This document shows, one piece after another, positions 26,649 through 36,563 of a DNA stretch of 64,000 nucleotides. Every line of letters starts with the position of its first letter. The first letter of the stretch is position 1. Under the pieces are notes generated by a model, which saw nothing but the letters and a program-made list of their open reading frames with translations, was not told the origin of the DNA and ran no database searches. Position numbers and translations under genes: made by a program. The stretch comes from Phytoamicus setariae (lineage in GTDB: Bacteria; Pseudomonadota; Alphaproteobacteria; Rhizobiales; Rhizobiaceae), in assembly GCF_016722925.1 (NCBI RefSeq), contig NZ_JAEQNC010000006.1, positions 334,555 to 398,554 of the forward strand, read 5' to 3'.

Positions 26649-27269
26649 ATGAAAATCCGTCACAAAACGACACAGACACTGTTGAGATACTTTACCTGGG
26701 TTCGCGGTCGCGACACAGCTCCCCTGCGATCGGCGATAGACCCCTCCCAGCTGAAGACTGAACTTCCCGACATCTTCATTCTCGAAAAAGGCATGGATGG
26801 CCACGTGCGGTTCAGGCTTGCGGGCACGCGCGTCTGTCAGGTGCTCGGCCAGGAAGTTCGCGGTGAGGAATTCCTGCGATTCTGGCGCACCCGCGACCTG
26901 CACAAAATGAAGCTGTCCTTCGACACCATTCTCGCAACCCGGGTCCCGATGCTGGTTGATGTGCGAGGCATTTCAGACCAGGTAAGCGCTGCGGACTATG
27001 AAATGCTGTTGCTTCCCCTGCGCTCCACTCCAAGCGTCTGCGACCGCATTATCGGCTCCCTGTCGGCGGTCTCGGCTGTTCGATCGCCTTACTCTCTCGG
27101 CAGGCGGCTCGAGGCCACGGCTATCACCATCCTTCACGATGCCGTCCCGGAAGCGGAGGAATTGGATGACTTGGAGGATGACAGTTTCTACATCGACAAG
27201 CCCATGACTAGGCCTTTTGGTCACCGTCCGACGCATCTCAGGCTTTTGCAAGGTGGCCGTCAGGATTGA
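26649..27269 (+). CDS. PAS-domain protein (PF07310 type)
   Basis: A 206-residue protein of the PAS_5 type found in alphaproteobacteria: the N-terminal LLRYFTWVRGRD, IFILEKGMDGHVRFRLAGTRVCQVLGQE core and the LLPLRSTPSVCDRIIGSLSAV strand match that family. It has no output domain, so it is likely a small sensor module acting with another protein. Function is unknown. It is divergent from the rhomboid gene and precedes the UbiH-like gene. Confidence 0.85.
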   Translation: MKIRHKTTQTLLRYFTWVRGRDTAPLRSAIDPSQLKTELPDIFILEKGMDGHVRFRLAGTRVCQVLGQEVRGEEFLRFWRTRDLHKMKLSFDTILATRVPMLVDVRGISDQVSAADYEMLLLPLRSTPSVCDRIIGSLSAVSAVRSPYSLGRRLEATAITILHDAVPEAEELDDLEDDSFYIDKPMTRPFGHRPTHLRLLQGGRQD

Positions 27270-27356
27270 TCGTCACGCTGGCTGCGCCAATTCGGCCCAT
27301 GGCTTTTTGCCCACCGACGGACTAGACTCGGTGCAAAATTGCGCGGAGTATTACCC

Positions 27357-28568
27357 ATGGAAGCTTTTGAAATTGCAGTGATTGGCGGCGGCCTTGCCGG
27401 ATCGATCGCAGCCTTGTCGTTTGCACGCAAGGGCTTCCGGACTGCGCTCGTGACCCCCGAGACTATCAGGAACGATGCACGCACCTCGGCACTCATGGAA
27501 AACTCCATTGGCTTCCTGAAGGCGTTGGAAATCTGGGACAAGGTGAGCGAGCATGCAACGCCACTTGCAACGATGCAGATTATCGATGGCACCGACCGAT
27601 TGCTTCGTGCGCCCACCGTCGCCTTTCGCGCCAGCGAAATCGGCCTGGAGGCATTTGGCCAGAACATTCCCAATGCGCCGTTTCTGGCCATCCTGAACGA
27701 GGCGATGGCTGCCGAACCGAACCTTCAAGTGATTTCCGCCGGCGTCAACAACGCAGTGCTCGGCGGTGAAAAAGCCGAACTGACGCTCACCAATGGCGAG
27801 AGGATCCAGGCCGGACTAGTCGTTGGTGCAGACGGCAGGCAATCGTTGATCCGCAAGTCTGCCGGTATCGACGTGCATGTTACCAACTATCCACAAACGG
27901 CGGTCGTGCTGAATTTCAGCCACGATCTGGCACACAACAATACGTCGACGGAATTCCATACTGCAACAGGGCCGTTTACCCAGGTGCCGCTATCCGGCCG
28001 ACGTTCGAGCCTTGTCTGGGTTGTTACTCCGCAGGAAGCGGCAGCTCTGGTCGACATGACCGATGAAGCCCTCAACCGCCGCATAGAAACACGCATGCAA
28101 TCCATGCTCGGCAAGGTGCGGATCGAAACACGACCACAGGCGTGGCCGCTTTCCGCCATGACAGCCAAGCACTTCGGCAAGCACAATGCCATTCTCATTG
28201 GCGAAGCCGCTCATGTCTTCCCGCCAATCGGCGCGCAGGGCCTCAATCTCAGCCTCAGGGACATAGAGACGGCGGTAGGGCTGGCAGGCGAGGCAAAAGC
28301 GGCTGGCCGCAATCTTTCGATCGGCGACGCCTATGACCGTCGCAGGCGTGCAGACATATTGACCCGGACAGCGGGCATCGACCTGCTCAACCGCTCTCTG
28401 TTGTCGGGATTCCTGCCGGTACAGATGCTCCGGGCCGCGGGTTTGCAGGTGCTCTCCTCCGTTGCGCCGCTTAGGCACTTCCTGATGCAGGAAGGCGTCT
28501 CGCCTGGCCGGGCCCTGAGAGGTTTTCCGGACTTCCTACGGAAAAAGATCGATCGGAAGCACGCCTGA
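27357..28568 (+). CDS. UbiH/UbiF-family FAD-dependent hydroxylase
   Basis: A 403-residue flavoprotein monooxygenase. The FAD signature GGGLAG begins near residue 10, the DG motif is VVGADGRQSLIRK, and the third FAD motif is LIGEAAHVFPPIGAQGLNLSLRD. This order defines the ubiquinone-ring hydroxylase family (UbiH, UbiF, UbiL). The ring position hydroxylated cannot be read from sequence. The ATG at 27357 has GGAG about ten bases upstream. It converges with an AEC carrier gene, overlapping by 33 bases. Confidence 0.93.
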   Translation: MEAFEIAVIGGGLAGSIAALSFARKGFRTALVTPETIRNDARTSALMENSIGFLKALEIWDKVSEHATPLATMQIIDGTDRLLRAPTVAFRASEIGLEAFGQNIPNAPFLAILNEAMAAEPNLQVISAGVNNAVLGGEKAELTLTNGERIQAGLVVGADGRQSLIRKSAGIDVHVTNYPQTAVVLNFSHDLAHNNTSTEFHTATGPFTQVPLSGRRSSLVWVVTPQEAAALVDMTDEALNRRIETRMQSMLGKVRIETRPQAWPLSAMTAKHFGKHNAILIGEAAHVFPPIGAQGLNLSLRDIETAVGLAGEAKAAGRNLSIGDAYDRRRRADILTRTAGIDLLNRSLLSGFLPVQMLRAAGLQVLSSVAPLRHFLMQEGVSPGRALRGFPDFLRKKIDRKHA

Positions 28569-29498
28569 TTTCAGCAGGTAGAGCAAAGCCGAGACAGTCA
28601 ACACCGAGATAATCGTCGTGATCAGCACGGTGGCCGACGCCCTCTCCCGCCAGACATCGTATTGCTGGGCAATGACAAAAACATTGGTCGCGGTCGGCAA
28701 GGCCGACAGCAACAAGGCCGTTTCGACCCAGACGGCCGGGAAATTACCAAAAGCGCTCATGTAGAGATACATCACGACCGGCAACGCGATCAGTTTTGCC
28801 GGCACGATGTACGGTATCTCTTCCGGTACGCGCTTCAGCGGGCGAAGAGCCAGCGTGACACCCATGGCAAACAGCGCACAGGGTGCGGCGGCCTGCGCCA
28901 GATTGTCGATCATCGTCTGCGGCGCGATTGGCGCCTCGAATCTGGTAAAAGCCGCGACAAATCCGGCGAGCGTCGCCAGGATGAACGGATGCAGCGCGAT
29001 TTTCAGCGACACGTCCTTCGCCAGCACCAGCGGTGGCCGCTTCTCATGGCCATCGAATGCCATGAACGCAGGTGCAATGGTGAAATGGATCAGATTCTCG
29101 AAGGCAAAGATCAGTGCGAGCGGCAGGGCCGCTGCTTCGCCGAATGCAGCAAACGCGATACCAGGGCCGAGATAGCCGATATTGCCATAGGCAGCCGCCA
29201 GGCCCTGCAGAGTCGATTCGCCGACCGGATTGCGCCTGAAGACCCGGCCCGAGACAAACACCACGGCAAACACCGAATAAGTGGCCGCAAGGCTTGTCAG
29301 GATGAAGTCGAAACGGGTCAGTTGTTCAACCGGCGTGCGGCCGATGATCTTGAAGAACAAAGCCGGCAGGGCAATGTAAATGATGAAGAAGTTGAGCCAA
29401 CCGAGCGATTCTTCCCCAAGCTTGCGAACTTTGCCAGCCCCGTAGCCAAGCAGGATCAGGCCAAAGAACGGCAGCACCAGTGCTGAAATTTCCGCCAT
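28536..29498 (-). CDS. AEC-family transporter
   Basis: A 320-residue protein with about ten hydrophobic segments, of the auxin efflux carrier family (LVLPFFGLILLGYGAGK at the N-terminus, NIGYLGPGIAFAAFGEAAALPLALIFAFENLIHF in the middle, LLSALPTATNVFVIAQQY near the end). Family members export organic acids such as malate or, in eukaryotes, auxin. The substrate here is unknown. The C-terminus overlaps the end of the convergent UbiH-like gene. Confidence 0.9.
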   Translation of the reverse strand: MAEISALVLPFFGLILLGYGAGKVRKLGEESLGWLNFFIIYIALPALFFKIIGRTPVEQLTRFDFILTSLAATYSVFAVVFVSGRVFRRNPVGESTLQGLAAAYGNIGYLGPGIAFAAFGEAAALPLALIFAFENLIHFTIAPAFMAFDGHEKRPPLVLAKDVSLKIALHPFILATLAGFVAAFTRFEAPIAPQTMIDNLAQAAAPCALFAMGVTLALRPLKRVPEEIPYIVPAKLIALPVVMYLYMSAFGNFPAVWVETALLLSALPTATNVFVIAQQYDVWRERASATVLITTIISVLTVSALLYLLKSGVLPIDLFP

Positions 29499-29521
29499 CG
29501 ATTACGCCCGCCGAAAGCGTC

Positions 29522-30289
29522 TCAGCCGATTTTCATCAGAATCGGAAAGGTCTGCTGAAACCAGATGGCGACATCACCGATGAAACCGAAAATAAACGCA
29601 AGCCCGGTCAGCACCAGAAGCGTTCCCATCACCTTTTCAATCAGACCGAGGTGACGGCGAAAGCGGATCAGGAAAGCCATGAATGCCCCCGAAAACGCCG
29701 CTGCGAGCCAGAAGGGCACCGCCAGACCGAGCGAATAGATCGACAGCAACATGGCGCCATCGCCAACGGTTTGCTGGGAAGCGGCAACGGCAAGAATTGC
29801 GCCCAGAATCGGCCCGATGCAGGGAGTCCAGCCAAATGCGAATGCCAGCCCCATGATGTAGGCGCCAGTCCACGTGGCGGGCTGGCCACCCGACTGGAAC
29901 CGAGCCTCCCGCGACAGGAAGGGGATCTTCAACAGGCCGAGGAAGTTCAGGCCCATGGCAATAATGATGACGCCGCCGATCTGCGCGAGCAGCACCATAT
30001 GCTGGCGCAGCATCATGCCGATGGTGGTGGCGCTTGCGCCAAGCGAAACGAAGACGGTGGCAAAACCCAGCGTGAAGAACAGCGAGGCCAGCATGACAGC
30101 CCGGCGCGGCGTCCGGTCGGGCTGAGCGGAGCTATCGGGCGCCTTGAATTCCTCGACGGAAATACCAGCCATGTAACAGAGATAAGGCGGCACCAGCGGC
30201 AGAACGCAGGGTGAAAGGAACGACAGCGCGCCCGCGGCAATCGCACTCCAATAGGTGATCTCTGTAACGGCCAACGACAACTCCGGCAA
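29522..30289 (-). CDS. ccdA: Cytochrome c biogenesis protein CcdA
   Basis: A 255-residue membrane protein with six segments of the CcdA/DsbD beta-domain type. The redox cysteines are in LSPCVLPLVPPY (about residue 28) and FGWTPCIGPILGA (about residue 147). It passes electrons from cytoplasmic thioredoxin to the periplasm for cytochrome c maturation. No ccm genes are adjacent. The AEC gene lies 23 bases downstream. Confidence 0.95.
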   Translation of the reverse strand: MPELSLAVTEITYWSAIAAGALSFLSPCVLPLVPPYLCYMAGISVEEFKAPDSSAQPDRTPRRAVMLASLFFTLGFATVFVSLGASATTIGMMLRQHMVLLAQIGGVIIIAMGLNFLGLLKIPFLSREARFQSGGQPATWTGAYIMGLAFAFGWTPCIGPILGAILAVAASQQTVGDGAMLLSIYSLGLAVPFWLAAAFSGAFMAFLIRFRRHLGLIEKVMGTLLVLTGLAFIFGFIGDVAIWFQQTFPILMKIG

Positions 30290-30462
30290 ACGTGCAATGC
30301 GCTGGTTTGTTTAGCCAAACACCCATCTGGGCGCCAGTCACAGTTTCTTGAACGCAAATTTGCCGCAGGGAATTGGAAAAATAGTTCATTATAGGGTTGA
30401 CCGGCAAAAGGCGCTTCGCATATGTATCGCCCACTTCCGCAGCACAAGAATCCGCTGCCAGG

Positions 30463-30538
30463 GAGAGCGTAGCTCAGCCGGTAGAGCAACTGACTTTTAA
30501 TCAGTAGGTCATGGGTTCGAATCCCATCGCTCTCACCA
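30463..30538 (+). tRNA. tRNA-Lys (UUU anticodon)
   Basis: The acceptor arms GAGAGCG (30463-30469) and CGCTCTC (30528-30534) pair fully, followed by discriminator A and an encoded CCA. The anticodon stem ACTGA/TCAGT encloses CTTTTAA, with anticodon TTT. The T arm has GGTTCGAATCC. It is in an intergenic region with no integrase beside it. Confidence 0.98.
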
Positions 30539-30892
30539 CAAATAATAAATAAAATCAGCATAATACCGGCACTCAGATGGCGTAAGTCATTTGCATTGAC
30601 TTACTGATATTTACGGCTTTTCCCGAGGTTTTGCGCGTGTGTCGGGCATATGATTGGCACATGGCACACGATTCCCCTGCCCTAAAAGAACGTAAAGCCA
30701 CCCCGCGATGAAGTGGAGCAGCTCTGCGGGTGTGGTGGCGCGGCCGTACCAGGCGGTGAGCCCGGCTGTTTTGTGCGTGGTTAGTTCGCAGTCTTGCCCT
30801 GCCCTAGCTCATGCCATGAGGGGCGCACGCATTTCGATTTTGATGGGGGCTTATGCTGGCCCCCTGGTGCCGGGAACTTTGCGCAGCATCAC
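30539..30892. other. Gap after tRNA-Lys, no gene supported
   Basis: This 354-base stretch holds an 8-bp hairpin (GTAAGTCA 30582-30589 with TGACTTAC 30597-30604) and AT-rich bases just after the tRNA. A short open minus-strand frame near 30661-30780 reads AGLTAWYGRATTP but has no start or family that I can support. No integrase or repeat boundary is recognisable. Confidence 0.5.
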
Positions 30893-31822
30893 TCAAAGGC
30901 CGATGGAGATAGCCTCCCTTACCGCCAACTCGGCCATGGCGATAGCAGCCTCGCGGGTCCTGGCGGCTGCGATGAAACGGCCATTGTGGCAAAAACTCGC
31001 ACCTTCTACGCCGCAAGCCATCTCCAGATCACGATTGCTCAAACCCGCCCAGGCTGCAGGCAGATCGGCCCGAAGCTCGAACCCCTCGTCCGCGCGGCGG
31101 ATGCCGGTCAGGCACCAATCATTGTCACGTGGATGAACGACAAACAGCAGGTGATCGGCGCCGGCCTTCACAATGGCCGCACGGAAGGGCATTCCCATTG
31201 GGAGCTCCAGAACACGCCCCTGACCTGTATCCTCGATGGCCTGATGCACAATCGCCTCGGCCCGAAGTTTTGCTGCGCTGCCGGCTATCCTGGCTTCGAC
31301 GAAACTGCGGGCAATGGCCAAGGCCGCCTGAAACGCTCGATCATCGGCTTCGGGATCCGTTTCGTCGAAAACGGGTTTCAAGGTTTCGAGCAAAGCCGGT
31401 AAAGTGAGACCCGCCAGCGGTCCGGCAACGGCGGGGCTAAGTGCACCATTGTCCACCAGATCGACCGGCAGCACAAAGCTGGCATCAAAAGAGGCGTGCA
31501 CCGCCTCGACATGCGCTTCAGGCAGACCCGAAACGGCAAGATAATCACAGCCATAGTGCTTCCAGATCAATCCGAAGGAACTGAACGGCTGGCCATCGTC
31601 GCGCAGTGGCGCGCCGCGCTGGTGGTGATCGAAAATCCGCTCTGCGGCGTCATAGACACCGCCTACGTCATAGATGATGCGATCTGCGCCGGGTGTGATC
31701 CATTCCGGCTTCCTGCTCCGGATGAGACGTGCCTTCGGGAAAAGCCGGGTCAGGATGACGCTGGACAGCAGTTCATCGGCGTGGAAGCCACCGGAATGGG
31801 TGACGAGGAAATCTGGGATCAT
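30893..31822 (-). CDS. MYG1 family protein
   Basis: A 309-residue protein of the MYG1 family (DHH-like phosphoesterase superfamily). Conserved motifs: THSGGFHADELLSSVILTRLFP with the metal-binding HxxxD, YDVGGVYD, RIFDHHQRGA, and VDNGAL. In eukaryotes MYG1 is a 3'-5' RNA exonuclease in nucleus and mitochondria; the bacterial role is untested. It has no signal peptide and is transcribed alone. Confidence 0.93.
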   Translation of the reverse strand: MIPDFLVTHSGGFHADELLSSVILTRLFPKARLIRSRKPEWITPGADRIIYDVGGVYDAAERIFDHHQRGAPLRDDGQPFSSFGLIWKHYGCDYLAVSGLPEAHVEAVHASFDASFVLPVDLVDNGALSPAVAGPLAGLTLPALLETLKPVFDETDPEADDRAFQAALAIARSFVEARIAGSAAKLRAEAIVHQAIEDTGQGRVLELPMGMPFRAAIVKAGADHLLFVVHPRDNDWCLTGIRRADEGFELRADLPAAWAGLSNRDLEMACGVEGASFCHNGRFIAAARTREAAIAMAELAVREAISIGL

Positions 31823-32077
31823 GCAGGAATGCGCCTTGTGTTCGCGGAGGGTCCGCTTGCAGATACGGCCAGATAGCCTTTACTGAATGCCATCTCAACC
31901 CGCCATTCGCTTATTCAGGTGCGTTGGACCGGTCTCCATCACCGTCACCTTTACGGCCGTCGTCTACCGACTGGCCACAACCGCGTCCAAGTGCCCAAGT
32001 TCCTGATCGTCGCCTGTCCGCACCCGGTTCAACCTCCTCCAATTGCATGTGGATATCGAGGGTAGTATGCTCCGCTT

Positions 32078-32830
32078 ATGCGTATTGCTGTTCTCGCCGA
32101 CATTCACGGAAACATCTCAGCGCTCGAAGCTGTGCTTGATGATGTCAGCAGCCGCGGAGCTGACTTGATCGTCAATCTTGGCGATTGTGTTTCCGGCCCC
32201 TTATGGCCGCGTGAAACATTTGAGCGCCTCGAACGACTTGGTGCGCCGACGGTAAGAGGTAATCACGATCGTCAGGTCGCGGCTTTCGATTCAACTAAGA
32301 CAGATGCATCCGACCGGTTCGCGTTTCTTGAGTTAAGCGAAGCTAAGCGCAAAGTTCTTGGTCAGCTCCCCTTCAGCCTTCAGTTTGCCCCCGGCGTTGT
32401 CGGCTTTCATGCCACGCCGACTTACGATGATCGGTATGTGCTGGACGACATGGTATCGGGTATTCTGGTGCGTGCTCCAATCGACAAAATCGTCAGGCGC
32501 CTGGGGCCGTCCGAGGCAAAACTCGTTTTGCTAGGCCATAGTCATCGGCCGGATCTAGTGCGACTTCCTGGTGGAACTACTGTCATAAATCCTGGAAGCG
32601 TTGGCTGTCCTGCTTACTTTGACCCCACCGGGCAGGCTCATGTTTCAGAATCCGGTACACCACATGCCCGCTATGCACTCATTGATGTCGCAGACGGTAA
32701 AGATCCCGCGGTAATGTTCCTTGCCCTTACTTATGACCACGAAGCCGCCGCACGCCGGGCTGAAATCAACAACCGGCCTGACTGGGCGCACGCACTACGC
32801 ACGGGCTTTATGCCTCGCGCAACAAACTAA
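32078..32830 (+). CDS. Metallophosphoesterase family protein
   Basis: A 250-residue calcineurin-like phosphoesterase, YfcE/MJ0936 type. The five metal motifs are visible: LADIHGN at the N-terminus, NLGDCVSGP, RGNHDR, and GHSHRPD with a GSVGCPA downstream strand. It would be a di-metal phosphodiesterase or phosphatase, cytoplasmic. The upstream 255 bases carry no gene that I can support. Confidence 0.92.
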   Translation: MRIAVLADIHGNISALEAVLDDVSSRGADLIVNLGDCVSGPLWPRETFERLERLGAPTVRGNHDRQVAAFDSTKTDASDRFAFLELSEAKRKVLGQLPFSLQFAPGVVGFHATPTYDDRYVLDDMVSGILVRAPIDKIVRRLGPSEAKLVLLGHSHRPDLVRLPGGTTVINPGSVGCPAYFDPTGQAHVSESGTPHARYALIDVADGKDPAVMFLALTYDHEAAARRAEINNRPDWAHALRTGFMPRATN

Positions 32831-33066
32831 CGACGCTGACAAGGCCTGCGTTTGCCGACAGGCGGTCGAATATCACACAGGGGCGTCCACTATTGAACCC
32901 AAATGTGCCCGCACTTTCGGACGACTGACGTCCAATCGATTAGCCTTCGCTCGCGATGGGAACTGGTTGATTGCAGCGATGATCATCGCTGTATTCTAAG
33001 CCTCATGGCTTCGCCCGTTAACTTGCGGTATGATGTTGGATAATCATCGCCGCGCGCGAGGAAGGA

Positions 33067-35277
33067 ATGGAGCGTCGTCTTGCAGCAATTCTGATCGCTG
33101 ACGTCGCTGGATATAGTCGTCTAAGCCAGATCGACGAAGAGGCTACTCGCCACTATTTTCAGGCGGATCTGGATGAGCTCATTGGCCCTAAAATCGCTGA
33201 ACATCACGGCCGGCTGATTAAGACGATGGGCGACGGGCTGCTTGTCGAATTTCACAGTGTGGTCGATGCCCTGCATTGCGCAACCGAGATTCAGCGCGAG
33301 AAGGCTTTGCGAAATGCTTCGGTTCCGGCGTCGGCTCGACTTGAGTTTCGCATCGGAGTCAATCTTGGCGACGTCATGGTCGAAGGCGAAGACATTCATG
33401 GGGATGGTGTCAACATTGCCGCTCGCATGCAGACCCTAGCCAAGCCAGGCGGCATTGCGATTTCAGGCACAACATATGATCAGGTCAAGACCAAACTAAA
33501 CCTCGGCTATGTCTCATTGGGAAGGCAGAAGGTGCGGGGCATTGCCGAGCCTATCCGTGTATATCGGGTCGTCGGCGAACCTGGTAGTGTTCACTCATCC
33601 TCTACTCGCTGGAAAGGTTTGCCTCGGCGCGTGGCCGCTGTTGCCGCTGTGCTGCTGATTTTTGCTGGCGCTGCGGTCTATTGGCAGCCGATTTGGGATT
33701 TCACCCAGGCGCCGAAACTCATCCAACGCTTCGCCTATCCACTTCCCGAAAAGCCTTCGGTAGCGGTGCTCCCCTTCATTAATGTCAGTGGCGATTCAGA
33801 ACAGGATCATCTGGCGGAAGGATTGACCGACGACCTGATCACCGAGCTATCCAAAGTGTCGGGGCTCTTCGTGATTGCCAGACATTCGGTCTTCGCCATG
33901 AAAAGTGACATGGGCAGTATCCAGGACGTAGCGGCTGAACTCGGCGTTCACTATGTGCTCGAGGGCACGTTGCAGCGGGCGGGCCCGAGGTTACGCATCA
34001 ATGTCAAACTCATAGACGCGCTGACGGGGCTTTCCACCTGGGCTGAACGCTACGACCGCCAATATGCCGATCTGTTCGCAGTTCAGGACGATGTAACAGG
34101 CAAAATAATCTCCGCGCTGGAAGTGGAACTCACCGAAGGCGAGCGCAATCAGATCGAGCGGATGCCAACTGACAATCTCGAGGCTTACGACTACTACATC
34201 AGAGCGGAACATGAAGGCCTAACCTACGGCGATGTTAACACCTACCGCCGAACGCTATCCTACTATCAAAAGGCGATCGATCTCGATCCAGACTTTGCCG
34301 ACGCACATGCCGGCATCGCGCGCGTCGCAGTGGATGTTTGGCGCAACGACTACAATTTCCTGTGGTCAGCGGCGGTGGCACGCAAGATTGCATATGACGC
34401 GGCCGGGCAAGCGCTCAAGCTGGATCCCAACAATGCGCGCGCTCACACCGTCCTCGCGCTTCTTCAACTTGTCGACGGACGTGTCGCGGAAGCGCGTGAA
34501 TCAGCAAATCGCGCTGTGGAGGCGCAACCCAACAGCGCCGAGGCATCTGGCAATCTGGCATTGATTTTAGCCTATACGGGAAAGCACGACGAAGCAGTCA
34601 CCGAAATGGAACGGGCGTTGCGGCTCGATCCTACACCTTCACCTAGTTTTCGGTTGTTGGCGGGCATCGTGTTCTACACCGCGCGGGAAAACAGCCGGGC
34701 GATTCCGCTGCTAGAGAGAGCGCGTGACGCTTTGCCGAATGCCGAGGCCGCACGGGAATACTTGACTTCTGCCTATAGTTTCGAAGGAGATCAAGATCGC
34801 GCCACCGAGGAGAAGACAAAGCTTCTTGCGCTCTTCCCCGAGAGCAACCTCACCTACTACAGCTACCTCTATGATTATTGGCGCGAGGACGACCTGAAAC
34901 ATCATCTGGAAGGGTTGCGGGCGGCAGGAATTCCGAACTGGCCTTTCGGATTTGCCGGCAAGGAGGCCGATCAGGTACGCGAGAATGCCCTGCGTGATCT
35001 GATAAACGACAAGACCTGGAACGGAAAGCACAAGAACGGAACGGCTTTTGTCCAGTTCTTCGATAACGCGGGAAACACCGCCTACCGCAGCGCCAACACC
35101 AACATCACCGGAACGGTGGAACTGCATGGAAACAGGGTCTGCGAGAAGTTTACAGGCTACTTCCTGGATCGCATGGTGTGCGGCCAGATTTACCGAAACA
35201 TGGACAATGGGCAACCTGAAGCAAAATATGTCCAAGTCACCCCGCAGGCGCTGAAGTTCTTCTCCCCAGCGCCATGA
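33067..35277 (+). CDS. Class III cyclase with TolB-like, TPR and C-terminal beta domain
   Basis: A 736-residue protein. The cyclase domain (1-170) keeps ILIADVAGYS, MGDGLLVEF and DGVNIAARMQ, so it should be active. A membrane segment lies near residues 190-212 (VAAVAAVLLIFAGAAVYW). The TolB-like block follows (SVAVLPFINVSGDSEQDHLAEG; VLEGTLQRAGPRLRI) and then TPRs (KAIDLDPDFADAHAGIA; ALKLDPNNARAHTVLALL). The final 90 residues are a beta-rich extension with two cysteines, not seen in the other cyclase here. It stands alone. Confidence 0.92.
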   Translation: MERRLAAILIADVAGYSRLSQIDEEATRHYFQADLDELIGPKIAEHHGRLIKTMGDGLLVEFHSVVDALHCATEIQREKALRNASVPASARLEFRIGVNLGDVMVEGEDIHGDGVNIAARMQTLAKPGGIAISGTTYDQVKTKLNLGYVSLGRQKVRGIAEPIRVYRVVGEPGSVHSSSTRWKGLPRRVAAVAAVLLIFAGAAVYWQPIWDFTQAPKLIQRFAYPLPEKPSVAVLPFINVSGDSEQDHLAEGLTDDLITELSKVSGLFVIARHSVFAMKSDMGSIQDVAAELGVHYVLEGTLQRAGPRLRINVKLIDALTGLSTWAERYDRQYADLFAVQDDVTGKIISALEVELTEGERNQIERMPTDNLEAYDYYIRAEHEGLTYGDVNTYRRTLSYYQKAIDLDPDFADAHAGIARVAVDVWRNDYNFLWSAAVARKIAYDAAGQALKLDPNNARAHTVLALLQLVDGRVAEARESANRAVEAQPNSAEASGNLALILAYTGKHDEAVTEMERALRLDPTPSPSFRLLAGIVFYTARENSRAIPLLERARDALPNAEAAREYLTSAYSFEGDQDRATEEKTKLLALFPESNLTYYSYLYDYWREDDLKHHLEGLRAAGIPNWPFGFAGKEADQVRENALRDLINDKTWNGKHKNGTAFVQFFDNAGNTAYRSANTNITGTVELHGNRVCEKFTGYFLDRMVCGQIYRNMDNGQPEAKYVQVTPQALKFFSPAP

Positions 35278-35298
35278 CAACCGTCGACCCCATGACAA

Positions 35299-35817
35299 TC
35301 AGTCTGCCGACGCATGTTGCCAGTCTTTTTGCAGCTTGTCGGAAATCAGCGTGCTCTGGACCTCCGACCAGTGTTTCTTGGAATCAACGACCTTGCTCGG
35401 CTTCTTCTCGAACCCATCGGCGGCACCGGGATCGTAACTCAGATAGAGCTTGTCATCGATGATCCGCCATGCCTGGGGATCGATGTTGGTCGTGACCGTG
35501 CCGAACGATACGCCATCTGCGCAATACCCCCCATATTGAGGGGCATACTTGCCCGGATTTGCGATGAAGAGATCGCGATTCTTGGCGCTTGCGAAATGCC
35601 ATTCAGCACCCAACCATCGATACGTATGGGCCGGCGAGCCCTCGACGGCCTTGTTATCGGTGAAGTATGCCACCGGATCATAGCCTTTGATCGCAACGTC
35701 TCCGAAATAACCGGTATTCACGAGGTCTTCGGCCATTGCAGCAGGAGCAAACGCGAAGACGATCACTGCCCCAGCGATGACGGACGCTGCAAGACCTGAC
35801 TTCCTTCGATGTAACAT
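35299..35817 (-). CDS. Secreted YHS-domain protein
   Basis: A 172-residue protein with a signal peptide (core VIAGAVIVFAFAPAAMA). Residues about 40-105 are a YHS domain: VAIKGYDPVAYFTDNKAVEG, HTYRWLGAEWHFASAKNRDLF, YAPQYGGYCA. YHS domains are metal-linked but not well understood; in this form they occur in secreted alphaproteobacterial proteins of unknown role. Start is supported by AAGGAGGG upstream. The ankyrin gene lies 30 bases upstream and is probably co-transcribed. Confidence 0.9.
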   Translation of the reverse strand: MLHRRKSGLAASVIAGAVIVFAFAPAAMAEDLVNTGYFGDVAIKGYDPVAYFTDNKAVEGSPAHTYRWLGAEWHFASAKNRDLFIANPGKYAPQYGGYCADGVSFGTVTTNIDPQAWRIIDDKLYLSYDPGAADGFEKKPSKVVDSKKHWSEVQSTLISDKLQKDWQHASAD

Positions 35818-35847
35818 GATCCATCCCTCCTTGTGGGCCAGGACGTT

Positions 35848-36438
35848 CTATTTCCGTTTCATGCATTCGCCGTAGAGCCACTCGCCGACGAGTTCCTCTT
35901 TCTGGCAAACAGCGCCGGCCCTCAACAATATGACGGCTGCGTCCCAATGGGAGCGCCACCCGGCTTGTGTCAGCGGCGTGTAGCCGTTGCGTTCCTTCGC
36001 TTCAATGTCCGCTTTGTTGGCGAGCAGGAAGGCGACGATGTCGGCATGACCTTCCTCGGCCGCGGCGTGCAGCGGCGACATGTGGTAGAAGTTCTTTTCG
36101 TCGTTGATGACAGCACCTTTCGATATCAGCAGCTCGACAATATCGAGATGGCCGCCGTAGGCAGCAGCATGAAGCGCTGTTAGGCCACCCTTGTTTCGAA
36201 TTTCTATGTCGGCACCTCTGTCGAGGAGGAGCACCACGATATCCTTGTGCCCGGCAAGCGCAGCAATAAGCAGCGGCGGCTCGCCGGTTTCGTCCGGTTC
36301 GGCAATCGCTGCCCCCTTGTCTATCGCTTGGACCGCGCGCGCACTGTCGCCATCTCTGGCCGCGTCATGCAACGGCCCCGCCGCGGCGGTCGAGATCCCA
36401 AACAAAATTCCCAGAAATAAAGTGCTGACAAGTCTCAT
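35848..36438 (-). CDS. Secreted ankyrin-repeat protein
   Basis: A 196-residue protein with a signal peptide (STLFLGILFGISTAAA) and four to five ankyrin repeats (LHDAARDGDSARAVQAI; PLLIAALAGHKDIVVLLLDRGADIE; TALHAAAYGGHLDIVELLISKGA; PLHAAAEEGHADIVAFLLANKADIE; GYTPLTQAGW). It should bind another protein in the periplasm. Paired with the secreted YHS protein just downstream; the two may act together, though this is inference. Confidence 0.9.
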   Translation of the reverse strand: MRLVSTLFLGILFGISTAAAGPLHDAARDGDSARAVQAIDKGAAIAEPDETGEPPLLIAALAGHKDIVVLLLDRGADIEIRNKGGLTALHAAAYGGHLDIVELLISKGAVINDEKNFYHMSPLHAAAEEGHADIVAFLLANKADIEAKERNGYTPLTQAGWRSHWDAAVILLRAGAVCQKEELVGEWLYGECMKRK

Positions 36439-36563
36439 CCCATGTTTCGCCGCTACTGCGGCGGCTCCATAAGTCCTTGCGCTCTATTTAAGGTATCACG
36501 CATATACCGATAGGATCAAGGCGAAGCGGTCTTTGGGACCGCGTTTCCGCCATGACACGTACC

